Positions 11,635 through 24,704 of a stretch of 64,000 bases of DNA are shown piece by piece. The stretch comes from Tachypleus tridentatus (taxonomy: Eukaryota > Arthropoda > Merostomata > Xiphosura > Limulidae): assembly GCF_004210375.1 (NCBI RefSeq), contig NC_134833.1:44386782-44450781 (forward strand), in the 5' to 3' direction. A program made the translations under genes and the position numbers. The notes beneath the pieces were generated by a model that was not told where the DNA came from, ran no database searches, and saw only the letters and a program-made list of their open reading frames with translations. Each line of letters opens with the position of its first letter. The first letter of the stretch is position 1.

Positions 11635-13460
11635 CTAAAATTAAAAAAAAAATCAAGCACCTTTATTGGAAAACAGTGAATTCAAGCTCACTTTTAAATA
11701 AGTATAACTGGTTGTGTAACTATCATGGTATACCAATTTCTCTAAGAAGTTAAGATAATGTTTACAAAAGAGTAGTTTAAGAAAAAAACAATCAAATTAA
11801 AATAAAGATCTAACTTAATACTTCTGCTCCAACAAAATGTTCAGAGAAATTCGTTACCCAAAACAATTTATTTTCAAGTTGATTTAAAAACATTTTTACA
11901 CTAAAATACTTTTCATACAAAATAAACCAATAAAAAAGACATATCTATCCATTCTTCTATCATTAATAGTTCCACACGTGGTTAGGAAATTTAGCCAATG
12001 TCTGTATATATTCTCAATCCATAATAATTTCGATAAAATTTATATTTCCTCTCCAAACGACATTTCGTTTCAATCAGTGTAATTCACCAAAACTAAAGAT
12101 AATAATTGAGTAATAAAGGGGGTATATGATTGTCGAAAGGATCCCCCTGATAATGAGATATAGATCTGCACAACTTCTCTTCATACACATGTAGAATGTG
12201 AAAACAAAAGTGCAAACATTGAAAGGTGCATATCTGGATGGGAGAGAGCATGATAGGAATGAGGTCCTAACCAGAGCAAGCAAAGGTAACTCAGCCCCAC
12301 AAGAGTAAAGTGGGTAAACAAGGATGTGTCCCTGAGTTTAGAGTGGCTAAGGCAAGGCAGACCATACTTGGCAAGCAAATCACATCTGAAACCTTCTCAT
12401 GGGGCACTATCATCTATGGTAGGGTAAGATTAGAACAATATTGCCTTCACTTCACATCCAAAATCCACCTATCTAGAAATTAACAACTAGTATTGAACAA
12501 ATGTCTCTCGTATAGAATCAACTCTCCAAATGTCACACTGACTACCACCATCCAAAGGCAATAAAATCCCCATAAGAAGAGAAGGAGGGAAAGTCAAGAA
12601 TGTAACTGTAACAATGTCACATACTACTACTATGATCTACAACACAGAATAATCGGGAGAGAATGATAGACAAATAAAAATTCTCTGAGTACTTATGATG
12701 ATTGGTTCGTTCTGGTTCCAAACCTCCTTGTGGGTACTGACATATATGTGAGGGTAGGATGAGCGTTTCCAATCAAAGGATGAACTACAATTTTGACAGC
12801 TCAACTTCAGTGTTAATGTCAATGGTATCAGGAGGCCATTTTATACAGTAAGGTGATGGGTTCAACTCCAGTGGTCATGTAAAATGGTACCAGAATGCCA
12901 CATCTCATCTACATGAGCAGAACACCACTGCCCAACTCAAGAGTGAATGGTGAAAGCCATCTTTTTTTTGTGGAACCCCTTCAAGTGAGTGCCCTTCAAA
13001 GTCAACTACCCACTGATGCTTGACATTGGAAATTGGTAAGAACTCCCATACTCTACTTGAGGAAAGGAGAGTGACAATTCAGTGAAGAGTCTGAAAAATT
13101 GACACCATTTCAGGCAGTTAAATGGGCGACGGTAAAATCTTATCTTGAAAAGAAGACCATATTAAAATGTTTACATGAGGCATGGCAGAGATGGGCAACA
13201 ATTCCTTTCTGCTCTACCTATGCAGTCCATGGATGGGACAGTCCAGAAAAGGCCTGTTTGTGATACAAAATATCACCATGTTATTCACTGTCAAGCGATC
13301 TTGTGGAACACCTCATCTGAACTTTGACTGTGTGAAGCCATGAAAGATAAAATGGAGTTTACAGTCAAAGAATACCTTATCAGATACCACTCACCCTTGA
13401 TGAGATTCATGAGAAAAAGTGGTAAAAGAATTCCTGAATGAAAGCAAATATAATTAAAAC

Positions 13461-13979
13461 TTACCAGTTACAGTCACACCAAAGTCTGAAAAATGACCAC
13501 ATGTGGTAGATGAAGTCTAAATCGTCATATGATGAAGATAGAAGTGGTCTATATGCAAGACAGTAGAGTCTCCTCCATTGGACAAAGAAGACAAGAAGCG
13601 AAAAATATAAGGTTTTGACTGTGATGAAAGGAAACTTGGAACAAGGAAGAATAGACCAATTGAACCAAAAGGTAGTTACAACTAGTAAGGGTAGAAAGTG
13701 AAAGAACATGATGAGAGGTGGACTACCATGGAATATAAAGTCAGGAACATGTACTCTGTAAGCTATATAACAATGAAGAACCTTGACTAGACACAGATCC
13801 AGTCTATCTACATTCAGCAGAGGGTAAAGATCAGATATAGAAGGAAGAGAAATAGTTGAAAAAGAGGAACAACCTTCCCAAGCTGCTGAAGTCTTCAGAA
13901 GAAAGGAATAATTTAGTTCAATGAGGAGATATATAGGATGGTAAAAGGTACATGAAATGTCAGTAGCAAAGAAATTCAA
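13461..13979 (-). pseudogene. DIRS-like tyrosine recombinase, C-terminal piece
   Basis: A 172-codon frame, the longest in the unit, also at 7662-7144 and 20300-19782. It includes DRLDLCLVKVLHCYIA, which resembles the 'L-C-P-V-R-A-L-x-x-Y' region between recombinase boxes in this family, and follows the N-terminal piece. I do not see an intact R-H-x-x-R-Y set. Its length tempts one to call a gene, but context and decay say relic. Confidence 0.5.
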
Positions 13980-14049
13980 ATGTCGATGCCCACAGACTTA
14001 CAGAAGAAGTAAATGTGGTTTAAGGGACAGATGACACAAGGAAGGTGCT

Positions 14050-14295
14050 TCAAGTAAAGATAAAAAAATGCATTAGCTTGATAAGAGCAGGAGAAGTAAA
14101 ACTTCTGTATTTAAAAATGAAAGGTTTTGGATAAGGCCACCTGATATCTGGAAAGGCCCAGGTTAGAAGTTCTGCAGCATTATCTATAGTTGGCTTGTCA
14201 GCAGAAAACCCACTTTTAGTAGACCAAGAGCAGAAGACTTTCCACGTGCATTGATATTCTTCTGTGGAAGATGGTTGTATGGAATTAGCTAACAA
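14050..14295 (-). pseudogene. DIRS-like tyrosine recombinase, N-terminal piece
   Basis: The frame has IQPSSTEEYQCTWKVFCSWS, matching the start of the SAM-like N-domain of DIRS recombinases (S-R-S-T-x-x-Y-x-x-K-W-x-x-F-x-x-W pattern). It follows the RNase H piece on the coding strand. Equivalents: 7977-7756 and 20615-20394. The rest of the domain is at lower coordinates in another frame. Confidence 0.68.
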
Positions 14296-14755
14296 GGAAG
14301 CAACTTGATGTATGAAACTGAATTATCTCATCAAAGATAGAACAAAAACTAGGTGCTAGATATATAGATTGTAGGATGTGGAATCAAGACTGATGAAAAG
14401 GGAGGGGGAAGTAGAAGAGTGGCAAAAGGGGAGAGGAGTAGTCATTAAAACCTTGGAAACAGGGTTGAACTGGCCAGTCGGGAGTAGTCCAGAGGACCTG
14501 ACAAACAGTAAAGTAGATGAGAGAAATCACCTCACAAAGCAATTGAATGGGAGGGTACACATAAAGATACTTGTGTGGCTAAACTTGGCTGAAGCCTTCG
14601 ACTGCCAAATCCTATGGATGGAGAACAGGCGAGGAAAAGAGGAGCAACTAGGTGTTATGTCCCATGACAAAGGCATCCACTTGGAGAGAACCCCACCGAT
14701 CGCAAAGGTCCTGAAAATGAGGGTATCAAATGTCCACTTCATCAAATAGATACAG

Positions 14756-15106
14756 TCAGAGAGCACAACTAAACTGAATGCACCAGACACAAATCATGCT
14801 ATAAGGTGAATGCGATGTGCACTGATCAAATGTAACAGATCCAATGTCTAGAAAAGAGATATCTTGGTTGATATGCACCACCACCATAGAATTGTCTAAA
14901 GGAACCATCATCAGACAATAGTAGGCAAGATGAAGAAACTGACACAATGCCCGATGTATGGCTAGAAGTCCAAGAACATTGATATGCAATATGGTTTCAT
15001 CCACAGGGTAATGGCCCAACGCTTCTTGACTGACCCATGCATCTATCCCTGAATGAATGCATCTGTGAAACGATGTAGATTTAGATGCATGGATGAAGCT
15101 GAACAC
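14756..15106 (-). pseudogene. DIRS-like RNase H fragment
   Basis: A 116-codon frame with the features expected in DIRS RNase H: DAWVSQEALGHYP, the strongly conserved-looking ILHINVLGLLAIHRALCQFL, then LDNSMVVVHINQ where the family has a DN-TVVAYI motif. It continues after a frameshift into 14790-14527. Equivalents: 21410-21060, and a broken one at 8787-8438. Non-functional as it stands. Confidence 0.68.
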
Positions 15107-15409
15107 CCACTGACATATGGGCTTTCTCTAGCCACCATTGCAGAATGTCTCACAGGAAAGGACGAAGAAAAATTGCGTTGGAACAAAGACCCAGATTCCA
15201 TTGTTTGTGAAATACCCATTCAATCCCTTCAAATATGGCCATGACTGAGTAGGACCAGGACAGTCCTGGAGGACCATATCGCCTAAAGCAATATAACTTT
15301 ACAAGCTGTAAGTTACTGAGCCTAGAGAGCAAGGTGAACTAAAAGTTCCATTGATATGAAGAAGAAGGCTGTGCGTGACTGTTATTTGTGTGAAAAAAAC
15401 CCACATAGA

Positions 15410-15775
15410 TCAAATAAGTGGGTTGAAGTTATCAACCAACCCACTAGAGCTGACACTGAATGAGCCAGAAGTCCATGTAATAATGAAATCCCAGCCTCCA
15501 GAGAATTGAGATAATGTACAAAAGTCCCAACCATTTGACAAAACATATAAGGTGCTGAGGTACGTGTGACGGGGTGAGTCCAAAACTAATAAACCACCCC
15601 AAGATCGGCATACCAAAGATAAGAAGAGCAAATACTTTGTGCTCTCAGGAGGTGTAGGTAAGCACTGGAGATATCCATTTTCATTATCTTCAACCAAGGG
15701 AAAAATATCCATCTCTGAGTGAAAAAAAAATTCCATTATGAACTTTGATAGTTCTATAATTTTCTGTACCTTCAT
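15410..15775 (-). pseudogene. DIRS-like reverse transcriptase fragment
   Basis: A 121-codon frame covering the middle of an RT domain: an aspartate-initiated DIFPL/ENGYLQ region, the WGGLLVLDSP stretch where family members have an aromatic LPFGL-like motif, then a GWDFCTLSQFSGGW region. The continuing frames reach the position of the usual YLDD box, which is not present, so it cannot be catalytic. Equivalent pieces: 9457-9092 and 22079-21714. The domain call is from gapped similarity by eye. Confidence 0.6.
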
Positions 15776-16369
15776 TAAATATCACAAACTTATAGACAAA
15801 AGATTAGAATTTTTAATGAAGTATTTTCACTAAAATTTCTCCATGAGCATATTGAATCAAAGTGTTGACTACCCTGAGTGATTTTTGTATTAAGATTAAA
15901 AATACTTTCCTTCATCTGACAATGGTCAAATTTTATTTTTATTATATCTAAAACCTCCTAAGTAAATTTCAAATATTTTAAAAGTAACATTTTATATCTA
16001 TTATTTTTCTACTCTAGCTTTATTCAAGGTTTGCCAATTTTTTGACCATGGTAATAAAGTGTGAACTGAAAACTAATGAGACAATTTTCCGAATGGAAAA
16101 TAACACAATATTGCATTTCATTGTATTTTTGTTTGTTATAATTAACATACTATCAAATGTCAGAAAGAACTACTAGCAATTTGTTATAGAGAAGATGTAG
16201 CAGGTGGGCATGGCAAGAAGATTCTGATTTTACAGTTTATGGCTCTGTAACCAAATAACACAGAAGGCTATAAAAACTATGCTTTGCCTGACTAATAATA
16301 ATATTATAATACGTAATTTATGTTAAATTACCTTACTTCTCAGAAGGACTGCACACTTGCACAATACCA

Positions 16370-17130
16370 TGAAATGCTTACACAATCAGCATGGTTCCCT
16401 CATTTTGCAGCAACAAATGTGACACTACAATTTTCATGCAGATGGTGACCCTCTGGTTATTGATAAAAACATTTGGGAGGAGTACTTACACAGACTAAAT
16501 CATTTACACATCACTTTCTACGTCAATGGAGACCTCATTTACCAGACCAAATATGAGTTTTGGGAGTATCTTGAAGCCAGAAGCTACACACAGTTAAAGA
16601 TATAAAAGATGCAATTGTCTGGGAAGTAGTCAGCATACCAGATGAAATGTGCATTGTTGAAGAGAACCAATGCATTCTGGATGGTGAAGGAGTTGCATAT
16701 TGAAAAGTTACTGTGATTGATCATGCATCATGAAAAAGTGGCACCATGTAACAACTGTAGTATTTCCATCTCCATGGCTCCCTAACCCTGTGCAATTTTA
16801 CCTCACTATGCCATACCATTTCTGAGATACAATTTGCTGAAGTGTATATCAGAACATCTGGTATGGGTATTAACACGTTTATTCATAAGTGGAGAACGAT
16901 GTTTCAACCTGGTTAACAAAGAGAGTTTGCAACTGACCGTTGCTGGACACTTGTCTCAGAAAAAAGAGTATAAACAAATACAGGATTGTAGGAGGTATTG
17001 CAGTTGGATGTTACTTTATTCCTACACTAATTAATAAACTAATTCTTTATATTGGCTTAATTGTGGCTTTAGATCTTGTATAAGTAAGGCTTCTTTAATT
17101 TTGCATTTGTTTACATGTAAATAAAGAAGA
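16370..17130 (+). pseudogene. Unidentified gene-like remnant, unit 3
   Basis: Third copy of the remnant described for 3735-4500. Here a one-base change in an A-run gives a 66-codon frame at 16834-17034, which is only a fragment of the older frame. Confidence 0.35.
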
Positions 17131-17325
17131 TCTACCCCCTTCTAGTTCCTAAGAATTTTAAAGAGAATGCACCTATCCCTGGAGAGAAAAGGATTTATTT
17201 TGATCAACTGTGTATTTTTATAATTAATGCCATACAAGTGGAGAATAAAATGGTATTAAATTTTTAAGCATGAAAATGACCTGTAAATTTGCTGTACATT
17301 ACTCAATATTAATGAAGGTACTTAC

Positions 17326-17430
17326 CTCTTCGTGTATAGGTTTTATTTTTTCTTGTAAAGGCCCGTCCACTAAGTCTTCCAAACAGCTTGCCCTTTCGCT
17401 AGAATTACTTGAGGCATCCAGTTCTAAGGT
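17326..17430 (-). CDS. Host gene repeat exon B, copy 3
   Basis: 105-nt phase-0 exon with G to D at residue 5 (TLELDASS) and RL to GP in the helix (LVDGPLQEK). Its last codon is GAG where copies 1 and 2 have GAA, giving donor GAG|GTAAGT. Copies 3 and 4 share these differences, so they form one lineage and copies 1 and 2 another. Confidence 0.72.
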
Positions 17431-17892
17431 CTTTGTGTAAATTCAAGTAAACACAATGTTTTATATATTTTTTAGTTCTTTTCCTATAGGCTGTATTTAT
17501 GAAATTTAATATATTCAGTAAGAAACATTTTACACTAAATTATGTTCTAGTGCATACTGAACATTATGTTGACAACTACAGGAACTGTGCAATGAAAACC
17601 TTTTTTGTTTATAATATCATTCAAAACTAATTCTGTTATTCATTAGTTATTCATGTACTGCCATTTTTTAAAACGCAATACACATTCTATGGTGTAATAC
17701 AAATCTTTCCATGTTTTACCAGTTATTCGCCAACCTAGTAGTATCATACATACATTTACAATAATTTTTTAAACAACTGATATAAATTAAAACAAGTGAT
17801 AGTTCTATCTAAAATGGATGATTAAAATATTATTCCATATATGCTAGCCATTTTATTTAAGACTTGTATTTTTCGAAATTGTTAAAATTTAC

Positions 17893-17952
17893 CTGCTCAA
17901 AGCTTAAGTTTCTTTCACACTCTTGAATTTTATCTTCCTCAGGAAAATGTTC
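17893..17952 (-). CDS. Host gene repeat exon A, copy 3
   Basis: 60-nt phase-0 exon, same 20 residues and splice sites as copies 1 and 2. Confidence 0.7.
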
Positions 17953-18399
17953 CTAAAATTAAAAAAAAAAATCAAGCACCTTTATTGGAAAACAGTGAAT
18001 TCAAGCTCACTTTTAAATAAGTATAACTGGTTGTGTAACTATCATGGTATACCAATTTCTCTAAGAAGTTAAGATAATGTTTACAAAAAGAGTAGTTTAA
18101 GAAAAAAACAATCAAATTAAAATAAAGATCTAACTTAATACTTCTGCTCCAACAAAATGTTCAGAGAAATTCGTTACCCAAAACAATTTATTTTCAAGTT
18201 GATTTAAAAACATTTTTACACTAAAATACTTTTCATACAAAATAAACCAATAAAAAAGACATATCTATCCATTCTTCTATCATTAATAGTTCCACACGTG
18301 GTTAGGAAATTTAGCCAATGTCTGTATATATTCTCAATCCATAATAATTTCGATAAAATTTATATTTCCTCTCCAAACGACATTTCGTTTCAATCAGTG

Positions 18400-21300
18400 T
18401 AATTCACCAAAACTAAAGATAATAATTGAGTAATAAAGGGGGTATATGATTGTCTAAAGGATCCCCCTGATAATGAGATATAGATCTGCACAACTTCTCT
18501 TCATACACATGTAGAATGTGAAAACAAAAGTGCAAACATTGAAAGGTGCATATCTGGATGGGAGAGAGCATGATAGGAATGAGGTCCTAACCAGAGCAAG
18601 CAAAGGTAACTCAGCCCCACAAGAGTAAAGTGGGTAAACAAGGATGTGTCCCTGAGTTTAGAGTGGCTAAGGCAAGGCAGACCATACTTGGCAAGCAAAT
18701 CACATCTGAAACCTTCTCATGGGGCACTATCATCTATGATAGGGTAAGATTAGAACAATATTGCCTTCACTTCACATCCAAAAATCCACCTATCTAGAAA
18801 TTAACAACTAGTATTGAACAAATGTCTCTCGTATAGAATCAACTCTCCAAATGTCACACTGACTACCACCATCCAAAGGCAATAAAATCCCCATAAGAAG
18901 AGAAGGAGGAAAGTCAAGAATGTAACTGTAACAATGTCACATACTACTACTATGATCTACAACACAGAATAATCGGGAGAGAATGATAGACAAATAAAAA
19001 TTCTCTGAGTACTTATGATGATTGGTTCGTTCTGGTTCCAAACCTCCTTGTGGGTACTGACATATATGTGAGGGTAGGATGAGCGTTTCCAATCAAAGGA
19101 TGAACTACAATTTTGACAGCTCAACTTCAGTGTTAATGTCAATGGTATCAGGAGGCCATTTTATACAGTAAGGTGATGGGTTCAACTCCAGTGGTCATGT
19201 AAAATGGTACCAGAATGCCACATCTCATCTACATGAGCAGAACACCACTGCCCAACTCAAGAGTGAATGGTGAAAGCCATCTTTTTTTTGTGGAACCCCT
19301 TCAAGTGAGTGCCCTTCAAAGTCAACTACCCACTGATGCTTGACATTGGAAATTGGTAAGAACTCCCATACTCTACTTGAGGAAAGGAGAGTGACAATTC
19401 AGTGAAGAGTCTGAAAAATTGACACCATTTCAGGCAGTTAAATGGGCGACGGTAAAATCTTATCTTGAAAAGAAGACCATATTAAAATGTTTACATGAGG
19501 CATGGCAGAGATGGGCAACAATTCCTTTCTGCTCTACCTATGCAGTCCATGGATGGGACAGTCCAGAAAAGGCCTGTTTGTGATACAAAATATCACCATG
19601 TTATTCACTGTCAAGCGATCTTGTGGAACACCTCATCTGAACTTTGACTGTGTGAAGCCATGAAAGATAAAATGGAGTTTACAGTCAAAGAATACCTTAT
19701 CAGATAACACTCACCCTTGATGAGATTCATGAGAAAAAGTGGTAAAAGAATTCCTGAATGAAAGCAAATATAATTAAAAACTTACCAGTTACAGTCACAC
19801 CAAAGTCTGAAAAATGACCACATGTGGTAGATGAAGTCTAAATCGTCATATGATGAAGATAGAAGTGGTCTATATGCAAGACAGTAGAGTCTCCTCCATT
19901 GGACAAAGAAGACAAGAAGCGAAAAATATAAGGTTTTGACTGTGATGAAAGGAAACTTGGAACAAGGAAGAATAGACCAATTGAACCAAAAGGTAGTTAC
20001 AACTAGTAAGGGTAGAAAGTGAAAGAACATGATGAGAGGTGGACTACCATGGAATATAAAGTCAGGAACATGTACTCTGTAAGCTATATAACAATGAAGA
20101 ACCTTGACTAGACACAGATCCAGTCTATCTACATTCAGCAGAGGGTAAAGATCAGATATAGAAGGAAGAGAAATAGTTGAAAAAGAGGAACAACCTTCCC
20201 AAGCTGCTGAAGTCTTCAGAAGAAAGGAATAATTTAGTTCAATGAGGAGATATATAGGATGGTAAAAGGTACATGAAATGTCAGTAGCAAAGAAATTCAA
20301 ATGTCGATGCCCACAGACTTACAGAAGAAGTAAATGTGGTTTAAGGGACAGATGACACAAGGAAGGTGCTTCAAGTAAAGATAAAAAAATGCATTAGCTT
20401 GATAAGAGCAGGAGAAGTAAAACTTCTGTATTTAAAATGAAAGGTTTTGGATAAGGCCACCTGATATCTGGAAAGGCCCAGGTTAGAAGTTCTGCAGCAT
20501 TATCTATAGTTGGCTTGTCAGCAGAAAACCCACTTTTAGTAGACCAAGAGCAGAAGACTTTCCATGTGCATTGATATTCTTCTGTGGAAGATGGTTGTAT
20601 GGAATTAGCTAACAAGGAAGCAACTTGATGTATGAAACTGAATTATCTCATCAAAGATAGAACAAAAACTAGGTGCTAGATATATAGATTGTAGGATGTG
20701 GAATCAAGACTGATGAAAAAGGGAGAGGGGAAGTAGAAGAGTGGCAAAAGGGGAGAGGAGTAGTCATTAAAACCTGGCCAGTCGGGAGTAGTCCAGAGGA
20801 CCTGACAAACAGTAAAGTAGATGAGAGAAATCACCTCACAAAGCAATTGAATGGGAGGGTACACATAAAGATACTTGTGTGGCTAAACTTGGCTGAAGCC
20901 TTCGACTGCCAAATCCTATGGATGGAGAACAGGCGAGGAAAAGAGGAGCAACTAGGTGTTATGTCCCATGACAAAGGCATCCACTTGGAGAGAACCCCAC
21001 CGATCGCAAAGGTCCTGAAAATGAGGGTATCAAATGTCCACTTCATCAAATAGATACAGTCAGAGAGCACAACTAAACTGAATGCACCAGATACAAATCA
21101 TGCTATAAGGTGAATGCAATGTGCACTGATCAAATGTAACAGATCCAATGTCTAGAAAAGAGATATCTTGGTTGATATGCACCACCACCATAGAATTGTC
21201 TAAAGGAACCATCATCAGACAATAGTAGGCAAGATGAAGAAACTGACACAATGCCCGATGTATGGCTAGAAGTCCAAGAACATTGATATGCAATATGGTT

Positions 21301-22082
21301 TCATCCACAGGGTAATGGCCCAACGCTTCTTGACTGACCCATGCATCTATCCCTGAATGAATGCATCTGTGAAACGATGTAGATTTAGATGCATGGATGA
21401 AGCTGAACACCCACTGACATATGGGCTTTCTCTAGCCACCATTGCAGAATGTCTCACAGGAAAGGACGAAGAAAAATTGCGTTGGAACAAAGACCCAGAT
21501 TCCATTGTTTGTGAAATACACATTCAATCCCTTCAAATATGGCCATGACTGAGTAGGACCAGGACAGTCCTGGAGGACCATATCGCCTAAAGCAATATAA
21601 CTTTACAAGCTGTAAGTTACTGAGCCTAGAGAGCAAGGTGAACTAAAAGTTCCATTGATATGAAGAAGAAGGCTGTGCGTGACTGTTATTTGTGTGAAAA
21701 AAACCCACATAGATCAAATAAGTGGGTTGAAGTTATCAACCAACCCACTAGAGCTGACACTGAATGAGCCAGAAGTCCATGTAATAATGAAATCCCAGCC
21801 TCCAGAGAATTGAGATAATGTACAAAAGTCCCAACCATTTGACAAAACATATAAGGTGCTGAGGTACGTGTGACGGGGTGAGTCCAAAACTAATAAACCA
21901 CCCCAAGATCGGCATACCAAAGATAAGAAGAGCAAATACTTTGTGCTCTCAGGAGGTGTACATAAGCACTGGAGATATCCATTTTCATTATCTTCAACCA
22001 AGGGAAAAATATCCATCTCTGAGTGAAAAAAAAATTCCATTATGAACTTTGATAGTTCTATAATTTTCTGTACCTTCATTAA
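18400..22082 (-). mobile_element. DIRS-like retroelement relic, unit 3
   Basis: Copy of the element in units 1 and 2. RT at 22079-21714, RNase H at 21410-21060 and 21070-20831, recombinase at 20615-20394 and 20300-19782. It has a private 18-bp deletion near 20775, which removes the segment between AAAACC and TGGCCAG and brings a conserved TPDWPGF segment (20864-20676) into one frame. Confidence 0.75.
19782..20300 (-). pseudogene. DIRS-like tyrosine recombinase, C-terminal piece, unit 3
   Basis: Unit 3 copy of the 172-codon recombinase relic, identical in protein to unit 2 as far as I can see. Confidence 0.5.
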
Positions 22083-22672
22083 ATATCACAAACTTATAGA
22101 CAAAAGATTAGAATTTTTAATGAAGTATTTTCACTAAAATTTCTCCATGAGCATATTGAATCAAAGTGTTGACTACACTGAGTGATTTTTGTATTAAGAT
22201 TAAAAATACTTTCCTTCATCTGACAATGGTCAAATTTTATTTTTATTATATCTAAAACCTCCTAAGTAAATTTCAAATATTTTAAAAGTAACATTTTATA
22301 TCTATTATTTTTCTACTCTAGCTTTATTCAAGGTTTGCCAATTTTTGACCATGGTAATAAAGTGTGAACTGAAAACTAATGAGACAATTTTCCGAATGGA
22401 AAATAACACAATATTGCATTTCATTGTATTTTTGTTTGTTATAATTAACATACTATCAAATGTCAGAAAGAACTACTAGCAATTTGTTATAGAGAAGATG
22501 TAGCAGGTGGGCATGGCAAGAAGATTCTGATTTTACAGTTTATGGCTCTGTAACCAAATAACACAGAAGGCTATAAAAACTATGCTTTGACTGACTAATA
22601 ATAATATTATAATACGTAATTTATGTTAAATTACCTTACTTCTCAGAAGGACTGCACACTTGCACAATACCA

Positions 22673-23432
22673 TGAAATGCTTACACAATCAGCATGGTTC
22701 CCTCATTTTGCAGCAACAAATGTGACACTACAATTTTCATGCAGATGGTGACCCTCTGGTTATTGATAAAAACATTTGGGAGGAGTACTTACACAGACTA
22801 AATCATTTACACATCACTTTCTACGTCAATGGAGACCTCATTTACCAGACCAAATATGAGTTTTGGGAGTATCTTGAAGCCAGAAGCTACACACAGTTAA
22901 AGATATAAAAGATGCAATTGTCTGGGAAGTAGTCAGCATACCAGATGAAATGTGCATTGTTGAAGAGAACCAATACATTCTGGATGGTGAAGGAGTTGCA
23001 TATTGAAAAGTTACTGTGATTGATCATGCATCATGAAAAAGTGGCACCATGTAACAACTGTAGTATTTCCATCTCCATGGCTCCCTAACCCTGTGCAATT
23101 TTACCTCACTATGCCATACCATTTCTGAGATACAATTTGCTGAAGTGTATATCAGAACATCTGGTATGGGTATTAACACGTTTATTCATAAGTGGAGAAC
23201 GATGTTTCAACCTGGTTAACAAAGAGAGTTTGCAACTGACCGTTGCTGGACACTTGTCTCAGAAACAAGAGTATAAACAAATACAGGATTGTAGGAGGTA
23301 TTGCAGTTGGATGTTACTTTATTCCTACACTAATTAATAAACTAATTCTTTATATTGGCTTAATTGTGGCTTTAGATCTTGTATAAGTAGGGCTTCTTTA
23401 ATTTTGCATTTGTTTACATGTAAATAAAGAAG
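22673..23432 (+). pseudogene. Unidentified gene-like remnant, unit 4
   Basis: Fourth copy of the remnant described for 3735-4500, with a few private substitutions (for example AAACAAG where other units have an A-run). Confidence 0.35.
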
Positions 23433-23628
23433 ACCTACTCCCTTCTAGTTCCTAAGAATTTTAAAGAGAATGCACCTATCCCTGGAGAGAAAAGAATTTA
23501 TTTTGATCAACTGTGTATTTTTATAATTAATGCCATACAAGTGGAGAATAAAATGGTATTAAATTTTTAAGCATGAAAATGACCTGTAAATTTGCTGTAC
23601 ATTACTCAATATTAATGAAGGTACTTAC

Positions 23629-23733
23629 CTCTTCGTGTATAGGTTTTATTTTTTCTTGTAAAGGCCCGTCCACTAAGTCTTCGAAACAGCTTGCCCATTC
23701 GCCAGAATTACTTGAGGCATCCAGTTCTAAGGT
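23629..23733 (-). CDS. Host gene repeat exon B, copy 4
   Basis: 105-nt phase-0 exon. It shares D5 and the GP pair with copy 3 and adds S to G and R to W changes (NSGEWASC). Still fully open with both splice sites, the most diverged of the four B exons. Confidence 0.72.
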
Positions 23734-24194
23734 CTTTGTGTAAATTCAAGTAAACACAATATTTTATATTTTTTTAGTTCTTTTCCTATAAGCTGTATTT
23801 ATGAAATTTAATATATTCAGTAAGAAACATTTTACACTAAATTATGTTCTAGTGCATACTGAACATTATGTTGACAACTCCAGGAACTGTGCAATGAAAA
23901 CCTTTTTTGTTTATAATATCATTCAAAACTAATTCTGTTATTCATTAGTTATTCATGTACTGCCATTTTTTAAAACGCAATACACATTCTATGGTGTAAT
24001 ACAAATCTTTCCATGTTTTACCAGTTATTCGCCAACCTAGTAGTTTCATACATACATTTACAATAATTTTTTAAACAACTGATATAAATTAAAACAAGTG
24101 ATAGTTCTATCTAAAATGGATGATTAAAATATTATTCCATATATGCTAGCCCTTTTATTTAAGACTTGTATTTTTCGAAATTGTTAAAATTTAC

Positions 24195-24254
24195 CTGCTC
24201 AAAGCTTAAGTTTCTTTCACACTCTTGAATTTTATCTTCCTCAGGAAAATGGAC
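24195..24254 (-). CDS. Host gene repeat exon A, copy 4
   Basis: 60-nt phase-0 exon. First codon is GTC (V) instead of GAA (E); the other 19 residues match copies 1 to 3. On the coding strand this is the first A exon and follows the exon at 25864-25948, which also ends in phase 0. Confidence 0.7.
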
Positions 24255-24704
24255 CTAAAATTAAAAAAAAAAATCAAGCACCTTTATTGGAAAACAGTGA
24301 ATTCAAGCTCACTTTTTAATAAGTATAACAGGTTGTGTAACTATCATGGAACACCAATTTCTCTAAGAAGTTAAGCTAATGTTTATAAATATAGTAGTTT
24401 AAGAAAAAAAACAATCAAAATAAAATAAAGATCTAACTTAATACTTCTGCTCCAACAAAATGTTCAGAGAAATTTGTTACCCAAAACAATTTATTTTCAA
24501 GTTAATTTAAAAACATTTTTACACTGAAATACTTTTCATACAAAATAAACCATTAAAAAAGACATATCTGTCAATTCTTCCATCATTAATAGTTCCACAC
24601 GTGGTTAGGAAATTCAGCCAGTGTCTGTATATATTCTCAATCCATAATAATTTCGATAAAATTTGTATTTCCTCTCCAAACGACATTTCGTTTCAATCAG
24701 TATA

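Larger units (their letters stand above)
12080..15778 (-). mobile_element. DIRS-like retroelement relic, unit 2
   Basis: Copy of the unit 1 element. Domain pieces: RT 15775-15410 and 15332-15150, RNase H 15106-14756 and 14790-14527, recombinase 14295-14050 and 13979-13461. The RNase H frame is longer here than in unit 1 because an extra T near 14862 keeps it open. It moved with the tandem duplication rather than by its own transposition. Confidence 0.75.

Noticed and set aside
13461-13979. The 172-codon minus frame (also at 7144-7662 and 19782-20300) as a host gene
   Set aside because: Context between RNase H and recombinase N-domain relics, and partial match to DIRS recombinases, show it is a retroelement fragment. 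Its conservation is due to the recent tandem duplication.
14378-14749. The 123-codon plus frame repeated at 8060-8431 and 14378-14749
   Set aside because: It is the antisense shadow of the RNase H/recombinase linker of the minus-strand element and has no motif of its own. In unit 3 it is broken by an 18-bp deletion.
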